Shown: positions 39,601-48,632 of the stretch, in pieces
Position numbering within the stretch: position 1 is the first letter of the stretch
Layout of the letters: every line of letters begins with the position of its first letter
Source of the DNA: Centroberyx gerrardi
Lineage: Eukaryota > Chordata > Actinopteri > Beryciformes > Berycidae
DNA: 64,000 nt
NCBI RefSeq assembly: GCF_048128805.1
Contig: NC_136020.1
Location: 10,261,653 to 10,325,652, forward strand
Direction: 5' to 3'
Position numbers and translations under genes: made by a program
The notes under the pieces: generated by a model
What the model saw: only the letters and a program-made list of their open reading frames with translations
The model's database searches: none
What the model was told of the DNA's origin: nothing

Positions 39601-39941
39601 CACTCTAATATCTCACACATCTCACCATAAGAGCATTATGCCCCATTAATGTTTTTACTTTGTGGGAACATATCAAGATCGCTCTGTATCCCCTTCTGCT
39701 GTTTTTCCCCTCACACTGTTTCTTTGCCCTCTCCCAGTACCCGGCCGCTCTGATGAACCTCGGTGCCATCCTTCACCTGAATGGGAAACTTCCAGAAGCC
39801 GAGGCCAACTACCTGCGAGCGCTCCAGCTCAAACCCGACGATATCATTACCCAGTCCAACCTGCGCAAGCTGTGGAACATCATGGAGCGGCAGGGACTCA
39901 GGACTAAGAACGGGCTCGGGACCCAAAAGGGAGACCTTTGA
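11152..39941 (+). CDS. tmtc2: tmtc2: transmembrane and TPR repeat-containing protein 2 (coding exons 2-12; exon 1 outside window)
   Basis: Coding exons: 11152-11767, 21354-22194, 22780-22894, 23772-23857, 24523-24707, 25067-25145, 26901-27022, 29987-30068, 33758-33872, 36515-36578 and 39738-39941. All junctions are GT..AG and the phases fit, giving 835 residues plus the last base of a split Ser codon. Family knowledge: TMTC1-4 are ER-membrane GT-C type O-mannosyltransferases acting on cadherin domains; TMTC2 has also been linked to ER calcium handling. Seen: a multi-spanning N-terminal half with the HPVHTEAVAGVVGRAD and MLWKEQGVTVLAVSA motifs and ERVLYIPSMGF, then a TPR array from GNLGNVLKNQGKMAEAEKAY to the end (LHLNGKLPEAEANYLRALQL). 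These match TMTC2 rather than TMTC1/3/4 as I recall the family. The initiator exon is not in the window. The tail after LWNIMERQGL is a few residues longer than I expect for the mammalian protein. Whether this is the a or b teleost paralogue cannot be decided. Confidence 0.95.
12912..12987. repeat. (GT)n-poly(G)-(GT)n
   Basis: Two GT tracts separated by a 13-base G run with tt; a likely assembly and replication trouble spot. Confidence 0.95.
13170..13198. repeat. (GT)n microsatellite
   Basis: GT run in tmtc2 intron 2. Confidence 0.95.
17414..17466 (+). mobile_element. short fish repeat fragment
   Basis: aggcatttagctgacactta followed by ctccagagcgacttacaatg resembles the end of a very common teleost DNA-element repeat. 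Follows a 17-base poly-T run. Confidence 0.45.
19022..19050. repeat. (CA)n microsatellite
   Basis: CA run in tmtc2 intron 2. Confidence 0.95.
21354..22194 (+). CDS. tmtc2: tmtc2 coding exon 3
   Basis: Starts KKNISVLLSLSVLASWGVILL and ends SGISVNPAK plus one base (donor aaag|gtaagc). It carries the loop GNKPPNFSNSDNPAAD, the motif LSFDWSMDALPL, a Lys/Asn/Gly-rich variable linker (SKAKETNGKAPIANGKSITN onward), and the hydrophobic block TENLVVFSLGLLTLPFIPAT followed by FFYVGFVIAERVLYIPSMG, then a last membrane segment (AVLLCLCTGLVLL). It is the longest coding exon in the window, 280 codons. Confidence 0.95.
22195..22779 (+). other. tmtc2 intron 3
   Basis: 585 bp between gtaagc and ctcctgtag. 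Nothing recognised in it. Confidence 0.85.
22780..22894 (+). CDS. tmtc2: tmtc2 coding exon 4 (first TPR)
   Basis: Encodes (A)WGNLGNVLKNQGKMAEAEKAY and RNALYYRGNMADMLYN, a typical TPR helix pair (W-LG-Y-A-A spacing). It ends two bases into the next Leu codon at donor gtgagt. Confidence 0.95.
22895..23771 (+). other. tmtc2 intron 4
   Basis: 877 bp; contains a GA-rich run near 22,985-23,050. No gene seen. Confidence 0.85.
23772..23857 (+). CDS. tmtc2: tmtc2 coding exon 5 (TPR)
   Basis: 86-bp exon encoding LGLLLQENERFSEALHYYKL and AIGSRPTLA, a TPR unit; it ends one base into a Ser codon (donor gtaagt). Confidence 0.95.
23858..24522 (+). other. tmtc2 intron 5
   Basis: 665 bp with a long pyrimidine-rich 3' half ending in the acceptor ccccacag. 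Nothing else recognised. Confidence 0.85.
24523..24707 (+). CDS. tmtc2: tmtc2 coding exon 6 (TPR)
   Basis: Encodes AYLNTGIILMNQGSLEEAKR and the conserved stretch IPDENLKDPHAHKSSVTSCL, then YNLGKLLHEQGQQE; ends in phase 0 at donor gttagt. Confidence 0.95.
24708..25066 (+). other. tmtc2 intron 6
   Basis: 359 bp, AT-rich, no feature recognised. Confidence 0.85.
25067..25145 (+). CDS. tmtc2: tmtc2 coding exon 7 (TPR)
   Basis: 79-bp exon encoding EALSIYKEAVQKMPRQFAPQ SLFNMM, completing the TPR begun in exon 6; donor gtaagt. Confidence 0.95.
25146..26900 (+). other. tmtc2 intron 7
   Basis: 1.75 kb. No repeats or exons recognised. Confidence 0.85.
26901..27022 (+). CDS. tmtc2: tmtc2 coding exon 8 (TPR)
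   Basis: Encodes (G)EAYMRLNRLEEAGHWYRESL and RAKPDHIPAHLTYGKLLSII, a TPR unit; donor gtaagt in phase 0. The CA microsatellite at 27,061 lies only about 40 bp past the donor. Confidence 0.95.
27061..27102. repeat. (CA)n microsatellite close to the exon 8 donor
   Basis: CA run with one CG step. Confidence 0.95.
27682..27726. repeat. (GT)n-(CTGT)n microsatellite
   Basis: GT run turning into four tctg units; preceded by a 29-bp unit shared with 32,039-32,067. Confidence 0.95.
29712..29750. repeat. (GT)n microsatellite
   Basis: GT run in tmtc2 intron 8. Confidence 0.95.
29987..30068 (+). CDS. tmtc2: tmtc2 coding exon 9 (TPR)
   Basis: Encodes GQKTEAEKYYLRAIQLDPTK and GNCYMHY plus one base (donor gtaaga); the second helix of a TPR followed by a highly conserved turn. 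Confidence 0.95.
31025..31493. mobile_element. TTAA-flanked MITE (piggyBac- or Kolobok-like)
   Basis: Left end ttaaagtcgagatgaaacgg at 31025. The right end is its near reverse complement (catttcatctcgtctttaa, to 31493). TTAA at both edges fits a TTAA target-site duplication. 469 bp, no coding capacity. Confidence 0.7.
32384..32558 (+). mobile_element. tRNA-derived SINE
   Basis: Pol III A-box-like ctcagttggctaagacg at about 32,393, B box gggtttgaatccg at about 32,434, then the body tcatccccctctctctccc and a tail aaaataaaggtaaaaaaaca. The layout is that of fish tRNA-derived SINEs. Not a real tRNA: no cloverleaf beyond the boxes. Confidence 0.7.
32650..32696. repeat. (CA)n microsatellite
   Basis: CA run with a CG step, about 90 bp after the SINE. 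Confidence 0.95.
33758..33872 (+). CDS. tmtc2: tmtc2 coding exon 10 (TPR)
   Basis: Encodes (G)QFLLEQARLGEAAEMAERAA and ELDSSEFDVVFSAAHML plus two bases of an Arg codon; donor gtttgg is a weak but GT-conforming site. The frame continues cleanly into exon 11. Confidence 0.93.
33873..36514 (+). other. tmtc2 intron 10
   Basis: 2.6 kb, AT-rich with short repeated aattaat-type stretches at 36.3-36.45 kb. No exon seen. Confidence 0.85.
36515..36578 (+). CDS. tmtc2: tmtc2 coding exon 11 (TPR)
   Basis: 64-bp exon encoding (R)QASLNEAAERQYGRAASLRP D, the middle of a TPR; donor gtaagt after GAT. Confidence 0.94.
36579..39737 (+). other. tmtc2 intron 11
   Basis: 3.2 kb with a 56-bp CA tract at 36.62 kb and a shorter one at 39.02 kb. 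No exon seen. Confidence 0.85.
36616..36671. repeat. (CA)n microsatellite
   Basis: CA run with one cata step, about 40 bp after the exon 11 donor. Confidence 0.95.
39738..39941 (+). CDS. tmtc2: tmtc2 last coding exon with stop
   Basis: Encodes YPAALMNLGAILHLNGKLPE, AEANYLRALQLKPDDIITQS and NLRKLWNIMERQGL, then a short polar tail; TGA at 39939-39941. Confidence 0.95.
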   Translation, partial: YPAALMNLGAILHLNGKLPEAEANYLRALQLKPDDIITQSNLRKLWNIMERQGLRTKNGLGTQKGDL

Positions 39942-41355
39942 ACCGAGAGAAGTGCTAAGGCGTTCCCTCAGTGAAGATGGAGTGTCCTCCAGGGAATGGG
40001 GCGAGAGGAGACCAGTTATCCAGTATAAGGATGTGAAAGAGCTGGAGGCTAAAAGCTATCTGTTCAAGGCATGAAGGACGAAGTCTCTAGTGAATGGCGG
40101 CCTGTTATCCCTGTGAAAGACTGTTTGAGGTTGGCATGTTAGGGATTTGAGGGTCAAAAAGGCAGGTTCTGCCCTATGGTGCCATGAATGCGCAGTATGG
40201 TGAATGAATAAGCCTAATGTCACCTTCATTATCAGATATTCTAACGTGACGGTCAGTTGTTAAATGATATGCTGAAGTCAAAGGCAAGTAACTGGGAAGT
40301 CCAAAAGAAAACTTCTTGAGACCAATGTTAGAGGGCTTGATGAGGATTTATGTCTCTGGGCCAATTTTTATTTAATTGACATTAAAAACTCAACTGCCAG
40401 TTTTGGGTAGGTTAGAGCACTTAATTTGAAAAAAAAAAAAGATGTAGCAATGGTATTGAAATAAAATAATTCCTGCAAAATGTGTTTTCATGTTTTCAAC
40501 GCTGTTTGGTGAATATGGATTTGTCTATAATCTTTCTCTTAAATGAGTAAAAATCATCAACAATCCTCAGGGTGATCTAACCTTGAAGTTTTGCTGTTCA
40601 TGCTCCTATTTCAAACATGACACAAAACAGTAACTGAACAACATGAAAGCATGCCAGTGCTAACACATCTTCAGGTACTGCCCCCTGATAATGCATATAC
40701 TGTATAAGCTTATATGTACATATTGTTGCAACCAATTAAAAGGACAGGTTAAGGCATGATGCATAGTCAATCAGCATACTGTTGTCCGAGACACTGAAGT
40801 TGGTTTGCACCTGGTGCATTTTAAATGGTTGCAACTGTAAATGAAAACAGATCATGAGAAAACTCTTCAACTGTGCCAAAGCTTGTACCGAGTCTTACGC
40901 CTCTCGTGCCAAGCAAGAAAGGTTATTACTTATGTATTGTGTTCCTTGTGTCAAATGAAGATGTTTTATTTTATTTCATGTGATCAACCGATCAGTTTAA
41001 TTTATTAATATGTGTAATTTTATGTGAACATGCCAACACTGTGCCCTTTCGTTGTCACCTTAGCTCTCCCTCTCTCATTTCTCCAAATAGATCGGCTACA
41101 GTAGGCTACAAGACGATTACATGAAAATGTCTGTTTCTGTTTTTTTTTTCTCTCTGCTCAGGGACATCAGGTTGTGATTACTGTCACAGAATGGGTTTGT
41201 GACACAGAGAGAGCTTGTTAAAATGATAGTAGGAGATGTTTTTGATGATTGTGGTGTTTGGTTAAATTATAGAAAATGTGTAGCCTAAAATGTGTTGTGT
41301 TTTGTAAAAGAGAAGTGAACCTTTTTCCATAATAAAAACATGATTTTTGCTCTCA
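39942..41355 (+). other. tmtc2: tmtc2 3' UTR
   Basis: Non-coding sequence after the stop. A canonical AATAAA at 41331-41336 follows aagtgaacctttttccat and is the best polyadenylation signal. AT-rich, otherwise unremarkable. Confidence 0.65.
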
Positions 41356-41596
41356 GCTGAGTGATGTCCCCCAGGACGCCTTTGCCGCTCAACAACGTAA
41401 ATTATTTGAAATTTCCAAATAGATTATTCTGAGTCTTTGAAATGTCGAGATGTTGAATAATTTAAGAACTCATTTCTCTCCAATCCCCTTACCTATTCTT
41501 GGTTTCCATGGAGACCTTTTTGACAGAGGGAGATGGAACAGAAAAGAATCGTGCCACAGACTCTCTTTCTCTCTCTCTTTCTCTCCCTCTCTTTAA

Positions 41597-41638
<42 letters not shown>

Positions 41639-44600
41639 TACATGCACACACAGACACACACATGCCCAAAAGACAGTTTTCTGAGAGAAACTACTAATTA
41701 GACTTGGTCTTTTCACTCAACTCATCAACATGTTAATATCAACCGATGTAGCTGACATCAAAAAGAGGCTCTAATCACATGCCTGGCTTTGAGCTCACCA
41801 AGCTGTAAATATTTAACAAGGTACAAAACTTAACGCACTCATTTACTTACAACTACTCACAGCCAGAGTTTTAAGCATTTTAAAGCATGCAATGAAGCTT
41901 AATGTTCATCTATGAGGAAATAACACAACACATGCAGTTTGGTTATGTAATAGCAATAATAAGAATCAAACATGCATTTGTTATGTGTAGAAAACAGCTT
42001 TTTGTAACACTATCTGCTACTTATCAGTGAATCTGCCCATCTTACCCATAAAATAGTTTACTGAGAGGATAGCATGGGTCTTATTTATGGTCTTAGTAAA
42101 CAATTACATCTACAGTAACTCAACTCAAGACTAATGAACCAATAAATACTATGCAGTCATATAAACAATGTACACTAGACTGTACGATATTGAGCAAGAA
42201 AAAATAATTGGGATATGACTTGCTCTACATGTGGACAGATTATTCTGTACAGCCTATTTCAGTCCTTAAATATGTTCACAAAATATGTATGTCAGGTGGA
42301 GTAAGGGGTTATAAGACTTTCTCAGCTTGAATAAAATCAAAGATTTTGTCTGATGTACAACCTATGATGATAAATTGCGTCCTCTTTTAGAAATTTCTAT
42401 ACATATATTTCTGTACACTCAAACACCCTTGAAAAATCACACACAGAGATGCAAACACTCTAAATCATGTTGTTCCACTGTAGACTGCCAACATTTGAAA
42501 AATTCTTGAAATATTGATATATTGATATTGATTGATAGCACAAAATAAAAGAAATTGTGGTACTGTACTTTTGAAAAATAAAAGAACTGAACAGTCGTTA
42601 GTTGATGAAATGACAATACCTTTACAGACTGGATCGTCTATATTTTAGAAATGTTTAATGATGAACTTCAGGTAATGATTATTTTTTTCCCCCAAAAATG
42701 GATATATAACATTTCAGAAATGAACTCTTCAACTACAGTTTTTGGCCAAACGAGTCAAGTCCTCCAATCCTGGATCTTCCTCACACATTCCTCTATCCAT
42801 AGTGATAAAGCTCATTAGAATTGCATATGAAGGTGGTGTCCCATGACCCCTGCGGAGAGGGTAAACAGAGAGGTCCTCTTTTTTGCAAGTCTAGCCCCAT
42901 CTGAATGTGCCTCTGTGCTTCCCAGGTCACGCTAGCTTGACACCCAATGAGGAAGCACTTTGATGCCCCTCTTCTTCCTGCCTGTGTGGTTGACCACACC
43001 ACCGGGAGTGGGGCCAAGGAGCAGATATGCAGAATCCGCTGTTCCAGCAACCAGTGCAATCCAATCCAATCCAATCCAGCGCAGGGAAAACTTCGGAAAA
43101 ATTATTAATGTGACCATGTTTGGATTTCAATTTAGCCTTTTCACATCCACTCACGCTAAAATGAAAAATACAAGTAATCTGTTTTAGGAGCTTGCAAGTA
43201 GGCCACCTTGCCTCATTACAGCTGAGTAATATTTTCCTCCTGTACTTGAGTAGAGACAGTCCTTGTTACCCAGCTGCCAATTACCCATAAGCTGCCTTTG
43301 TCACTCAAAAGATGAAAGTTACTCGCACATGATGGCTCCATCTGTGTTTGGGTGTTCCATATCCGGCAGACATGACTTCTGACGGCAGGAGCAACACCTG
43401 CGACGCCTGGGCTTAAAGGGAGAGGTAAACTAGGGAAGGAAGTGAGACAGGCCCGTGACAGATGAAAGACTTCCTCCCTACCACGCCTGCTAGGTAAGCA
43501 TGTGGGATGGGGGAAGCATAGAATGGCTACTCAAAGAACACAAAGTTACTTTAAGCTTTGGTATTTCAGCCAACTGAAGTTCAGGGACATGCTAGATATG
43601 GTCTAACTGAACAGGAAAATGGCAACGTGTGCACATACAAATATCTCCTGAACAATACCTGTTCACACACTGTCAAGGTCGATCTTAGGCCTGCAAACTC
43701 TCAGGTATGGATACTCCTGACTACTCTCACTCTACTTTGACTTCCAGCAAGTCAGACACCTATCCCATATAAGGTGCTGCTGGAGTAGAACACATGCAAA
43801 CAAGTGTCCCGTCCAACAATTCAGTCGATCAATCACCCCATTAATCAACCCATCAAGTATAAAAACAGAAAATAGAAAAAAGACTATCAGTAACATAATG
43901 GGCAGTTAATATGGTGACCAACATGCCATTGAAGTGCAGCAAGTGGGAAGGGCAAAGAAAGGCATAAACCAAACATCTTCATCAATTTCTATTTATATGA
44001 TCTAAAACAGGAATACTCTGTTAGACTGAGATGAAAAGTCAAACCAGTTAAATAGTCCAAATAACTTGTAGCCTGTAGTGCTGCCAAGCTGCAGAAATGA
44101 ATATTGATAAACCCCTCCATTATGCAAAGGCTATAACAACCTTACCATCACATGTAGTAAAAACCAGTGGCTTGACTCATAGGAAAGGCTGGAAAAAAAC
44201 TTTTCCAGTATTGCAACAATAGTGTCTTGTCCCCTGTCATTTTTGCTACTGACTGATTAAATCCACTTGTCTTAAACCACTAAAATGCTAAGTGAATGTT
44301 ACTGGGTGCTAATGTTAGCCTTTGTTTTGCTTTTTCACAACTATGTGGTCTAATGCCTGGACTGTTATTGTGTTAAATAAGTGATGAATTGGAGGTGAAG
44401 GATAGTGGGCTTCTTAACATTACTGGCAAAGGTGAGAACCAATTCCCTTCCCCTCAATTCCATGTTGTAACTCCACTCCGTTTATATCTGGCCGACAACC
44501 AGTTGTTGGTTAACTGATGGATGGTGCTAAGAGGATACAAGACCACAGCTGACTGCTGGCTGTTTGAAAATATTTTGAGCAGTTGCTGATTGAAACTAAA

Positions 44601-45547
44601 GGATTAAGTGTGTTTCCTACAGAAATAATGGTGAAGAAATGTGCCATTTCTAAGTGCTCAAATAATGCTGACCTGCCACTCCTGTGCTGAAACATCTACT
44701 GTGTCAGCAGCGACCTCTGCTGACATTTTCCCTCAAGTACAGCTGGCAAAATTGACTCCTTTGCAGGAAAAAAAAACAGTTCTAGGAAAATATTTCTCTT
44801 TTACGTTACTTCATTTGAAACAAAGTTAACATGTTGAGTGTGCTTTCAGTAGGAGGTGAATAAACCCTTATGAAAAAGAATGAGATTGTAATCCTACAAT
44901 ATATTTTAGTAGAATATTATTAAAAAAAAACACACATGACGAGGCCATAATAACCCATTATTAGTCCCTACAGGAATATTATAGAAACATTTTTTGTCAT
45001 TTCTGGTTAAGGAAGCCCCTTCTGACAGGTGTGACACTGTATTCAGTTAGATGCATCATATTGTCAGGGGGCCAAGAATTGCTAGCAACGCCTCTGCACA
45101 CAAGCCCAGAAGGCCCCAGGTCTAGTTTAGAAGGCTTATAACCCCAGTCCCAAAACATTATGAAAAGCTGGATATTATAAGATCACATTAATAAATACCA
45201 CATGAATAAACACCGGTGACCTTTTGGTTTGGTTCTGCCAGGCAATTTATTTATAGAGCTCTTCTGTTTTGAGATCAAAGAAGATCATGAGGTGGTCATA
45301 CAAAACTTATTGTTGTAAACAAATGTGAAAAAAGTCAAACTGTTATCATGAATTTACCTATATTTAATCTCAAGAATGACCTGGATAACTGGTAGGCTAC
45401 TAGCCAGTGACCAAAGCAGAGTTGTAAACACTCTAGTACCATTTTAAATAATCTAAAAATAAATAAATGTAGCTTTCATGGTATCCACAAATTATTGATC
45501 CATCGTTTCAATGTTTTTCTTGGAAAGACTGTGTTCTAAGCCTCTTT
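41356..45547. other. intergenic region between tmtc2 and PARP11-like copy B
   Basis: About 4.2 kb between converging genes. It holds a CT/CA compound microsatellite at 41.57-41.63 kb and a short (aatcc)n run at about 43,058-43,078. A frame near 44,629 starts MVKKCAISKCSNN, faintly like a THAP zinc-finger start, but stops after 20 codons. No gene is called. Confidence 0.6.
41566..41631. repeat. (CT)n-(CA)n compound microsatellite
   Basis: CT-rich run then a pure CA tract. Confidence 0.9.
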
Positions 45548-46217
45548 TCCAGTCATTGTGGTGGTCAATGACTTGATGATGTATCCATGTGTATCCACAG
45601 TGTGCAAACACACACACACACACCTCAACATCATTACATTTAGTCTAATAAATGTCAGTGTTGTTCTGCTCAACATAGAGAAGTTTAGACATTTGTTTAA
45701 CTCACCATAGTTGACGTTTCTGTTTTAAACTGTCAAGTGATTTGAATTAAAGATACAATAAGATGTAATGTAAATGTAAACAAACCTTTTGAAGCCTGAA
45801 AATATGTGAACTCGTGCTTAGCAGTAACATATTTTTCAGTCTCTGTAACTAAAGCTCTGACAATAAATTTCAAATGAAAAGAAGGTTTTCTTACTGATTA
45901 CTAGAAGTAATCAGCTAAATAATTTAAATAATTAACCATACTGCAATTATGGACTGGGGCTTTTGCCATAGAAAAAAGAACAAAATAATGAGAGAAAGTG
46001 ATGTCAATTGTTGCTTTCAACTTTGTATTAAAATTAAAAAGTTTTATATTTTGTGTAACTGGAAAACAGCAGTAGAGGAAAAATAACCTTTCAAGACTTG
46101 AAATCCAAAGTGCTTCTCTGTTGGCAACCTTCAGCTCTCCATGGTTTCTTTTCAAACATTTGCATCCAGACAGTCTGATGTAAGCATGTTGCACTTGCTC
46201 CAAATCTTCTCTTGAGT

Positions 46218-48238
46218 TCAGCAGTACTGAATCAAATACTCTGGATATATTTGATTTGGATCAAAAATGACAAAGATTCTGGGATCTTTGATGTCATCCA
46301 CACAGCTGTCGTGGTTGTTTGTTGAACTTGCATGATCGGGTTTTTGGAAATCCATGTGTCCCTCCTTTGAGTTTCCAATCATCACCCGGGCTAAAAATAT
46401 TATTTTACTTCGTTGGCCTTGTACAGCTTGTGATGCCCCGCCATACAGTGGCAATGGATCAGTGCTCCATTGACTGTAATTGTCTGCATATGAAGCATGT
46501 CTTGCAAAGTATGTCCCTAAGTGAGAAAAAAATAGATTAACTACAGGAACTCTGGTGCACAAATGGACATATTACACTACTAAATATGTGCTGTTATCTT
46601 GTTGCTGTATCATTCTCACTCACCTTTTCCAAACAAATGGCCATTAATGCCAGCTAATCTGAAGTCAAAGTTATATGTGCAAATATTGTGCACATTGCTG
46701 ATTTGGGTTCCATGAAATATTCTTCTCTCGTTGATTTCTTTGACACCTTGAATCCTCATCAGCTGTTTCTTCTTCCTTTATAACACAAAGAGAGTGAAGA
46801 GAAAGGCCATTTTGAATGCCAGCAGAGGGAGCAGGTGCAGTAGAATAAACAGCACAGCTCATGGAAAGCCACCTACCTGCAATACAGTTCCCACAGGTCT
46901 AAGTTCTGTATCCTGCTGATTGATACGATGGTTCTGTCCAACAAGCCATCCTTCTTCATGAAATCTGCCACAGTCTGATACTCAGGGGTGACTTCATTCA
47001 GACAGATTAACTGTAAAATAATAATAATAAAAATAATGTAATCACTCTGCACCCAACCAAGCCATATTTGACCTAATAATGCAGTCTTTGAATTCCAGTG
47101 GGATATATTTTGCCTTAATACTTTAACTTGCCCAGTTGCTGTTTTAATCTGTAGAGACACTATTTGCCTGAGGTTTATTTGTTCTGAAATGTAAAAGATG
47201 CTAAAAATAAATGCATAGAAACAACAACTGAAAATTGATACAGAATGGATATTTGCTTTACTAAATAGTTCAATTTTCTGTCAATCACCTGATATGGCAG
47301 TTTGGGATCAACCATTTCCCAGAAAACAGAACTGCAGGAACACCTAGAAGGAGAGGAGTGGTTAGTGTCTGTTGGGCTGACAGTAACTTTCACTTTCATT
47401 TTGCCAGAAACCGAGATTATACATGAACGTTGCATAATATTGATTCATCCACTCTTTATTGCTTTAAGTTTATTGTAATTATCATCATCATCATCATCAT
47501 CATACTATAAAGCAAGGAATCTCTGTCTGTCTGTCTGTCTGTTCTTCGCATATCTCGAGAACCGTTCGTCCGATCTATTTCACACTTGGCGGGTGTATTG
47601 CTGGGGACCCAAGGATGTGCAGTGTCGGATTTGGTGCAATTTGGACACGCGACACGTTCAATATTAATAAACTTTGAATAAACAAGCGAACAGCGCTCCG
47701 TGCAGCAGCGGGGCGAACGGGCACTGCACTAGTTTATTGAATCCCTTGTTTCACCTTATCTGAACGTGGCAGGATCGTTGGATTCTCCTTTGCTGTCCTG
47801 TGGTACGGTCAGTCTGTAACATTGCTGAATAGAGAGAAATGAATCATGTCACCCACACAAGCTCATTATAAATCAAATGAAGACTTTATGTGAACAAGAA
47901 AAATTACTCAAATACCTGAGAAATCGATCTTGCTGCCACCAGTGGATGAAAATGTCTGTAAAACCCCTTTTGAGTCTTTTAGGTAACACCTTTCTATATC
48001 ATCTGTGCTGAGGGAGATATCTGGGTCTTCCTGCCATTCAAACAACATTGATCAGGAAACAATTCTTAGTTCACAAACTAACAGACATATTATGACTGAT
48101 CTGTATAGTGATGTAGGGTTGGGGTACCTCAAACCTGTGCCACCTTCCACAGTCTGCCAGATAGTACCAGCACCATGGTGTGTCTGATGTGTCCATGTAT
48201 TCCACATCCTGACTGCCCTCTTCCCGATTATTCCACAT
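46218..48238 (-). CDS. PARP11-like mono-ADP-ribosyltransferase, tandem copy B
   Basis: Seven exons on the minus strand, 5' to 3': 48238-48128, 48030-47916, 47824-47755, 47343-47289, 47010-46877, 46775-46624 and 46516-46218. All have AG/GT borders and consistent phases, giving 311 codons plus TGA. N-terminal WWE domain (MDTSDTPWCWYYLADCGRWH). Then a PARP catalytic domain with the NAD-binding His in RRIFHGTQISN (about H183), the conserved Tyr in TYFARHASYAD (about Y215), and the C-terminal strand NQIYPEYLIQYC. Family knowledge: PARP11 is a mono-ADP-ribosyltransferase of the H-Y-I class. Every exon border matches parp11 at 54.8-60.4 kb, so it is a paralogue of that gene. It differs from copy A by few residues; exon 4 is 9 bp shorter. 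Intron 3 carries a roughly 250-bp repeat absent from copy A. No clear AATAAA was found for its 3' end. The start is the ATG in MWNNREEGSQDVEYMDTS; the true 5' leader is an upstream exon. Confidence 0.9.
47388..47397 (-). promoter_or_regulatory. ISRE/IRF-like motif in intron 3 of copy B
   Basis: Minus strand reads AAAATGAAAGTGAAAGTTAC, containing GAAAGTGAAA, a perfect GAAANNGAAA IRF-type core. It lies about 45 bp upstream of exon 4. Function is inferred from the motif only. Confidence 0.4.
47481..47733. mobile_element. interspersed repeat inserted in copy B intron 3
   Basis: Absent at the matching site of copy A, where gtaattatttattgaatccc is uninterrupted. It begins with an (atc)n run and a (tctg)n run, then ttcttcgcatatctcgagaa, and ends gcactgcactag. 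The clean presence/absence shows insertion after the duplication, or loss from copy A. Family not identified; it resembles short non-autonomous fish repeats. Confidence 0.65.
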
Positions 48239-48328
48239 CGTCTAGACAGACACACATATAAAATGGATCATACTACAACAGAAAAAGTATTTTAAGTTAA
48301 TAATTTTAAGGTTTTAAAGCTGACCTAC

Positions 48329-48420
48329 CTCACCCAGACTCGCTCAGGTAGCTTGGAGTAGTGTGGTGCGCCTGACTAACATGAATGAAACTTGATTCAT
48401 AGCCACACCCCCCTTTCCTC
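48329..48420 (-). promoter_or_regulatory. probable 5' leader exon and promoter region of copy B
   Basis: The coding start exon of copy B opens with an acceptor (ctag) three bases before the ATG, so a non-coding first exon must lie upstream. On the minus strand a donor (ggtgag|gtaggt) ends at 48329, and the equivalent place in copy A has gtatgag|gtgggt ending at 52884. Conservation of the donor in both copies supports a leader exon. The transcription start is not identified. Confidence 0.45.
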
Positions 48421-48632
48421 AGGTAGGATGGTTTTCCTCACTTAGAGGCAGGACTGGTACAGTATGTGATGCTGTTACCAGCACAAGATCATTTTGTCAT
48501 CTAAATCCTTGTACAATGTCATTAGTCCCTCCCCAGAAGCGCATTGCATTCATCAAAGAAAATCGGAGATGGTTTCTGGTAATTATGACTTCCGTATCTC
48601 ATAATTAGCCTACGAGATCTTTATCTCGCAGG

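Larger units (their letters stand above)
45548..48536. repeat. segmental duplication unit B (pairs with 49,824-53,104)
   Basis: Introns, exons and flanks of copies A and B align along their whole length. The left edge is tccagtcattgtggtggtc at 45,548 and 49,824. The right edge is near atttgtcatctaaatcctt at about 48,492 and 53,058, after which the sequences diverge. Differences are mainly two insertions: about 250 bp in this unit (47,481-47,733) and about 465 bp in unit A (52,405-52,872). Confidence 0.9.

Noticed and set aside
42793-43187. Overlapping open frames near 43 kb that might be a small gene
   Set aside because: Open in several frames on both strands, contains an (aatcc)n run; no motif, start context or splice pattern to support it.
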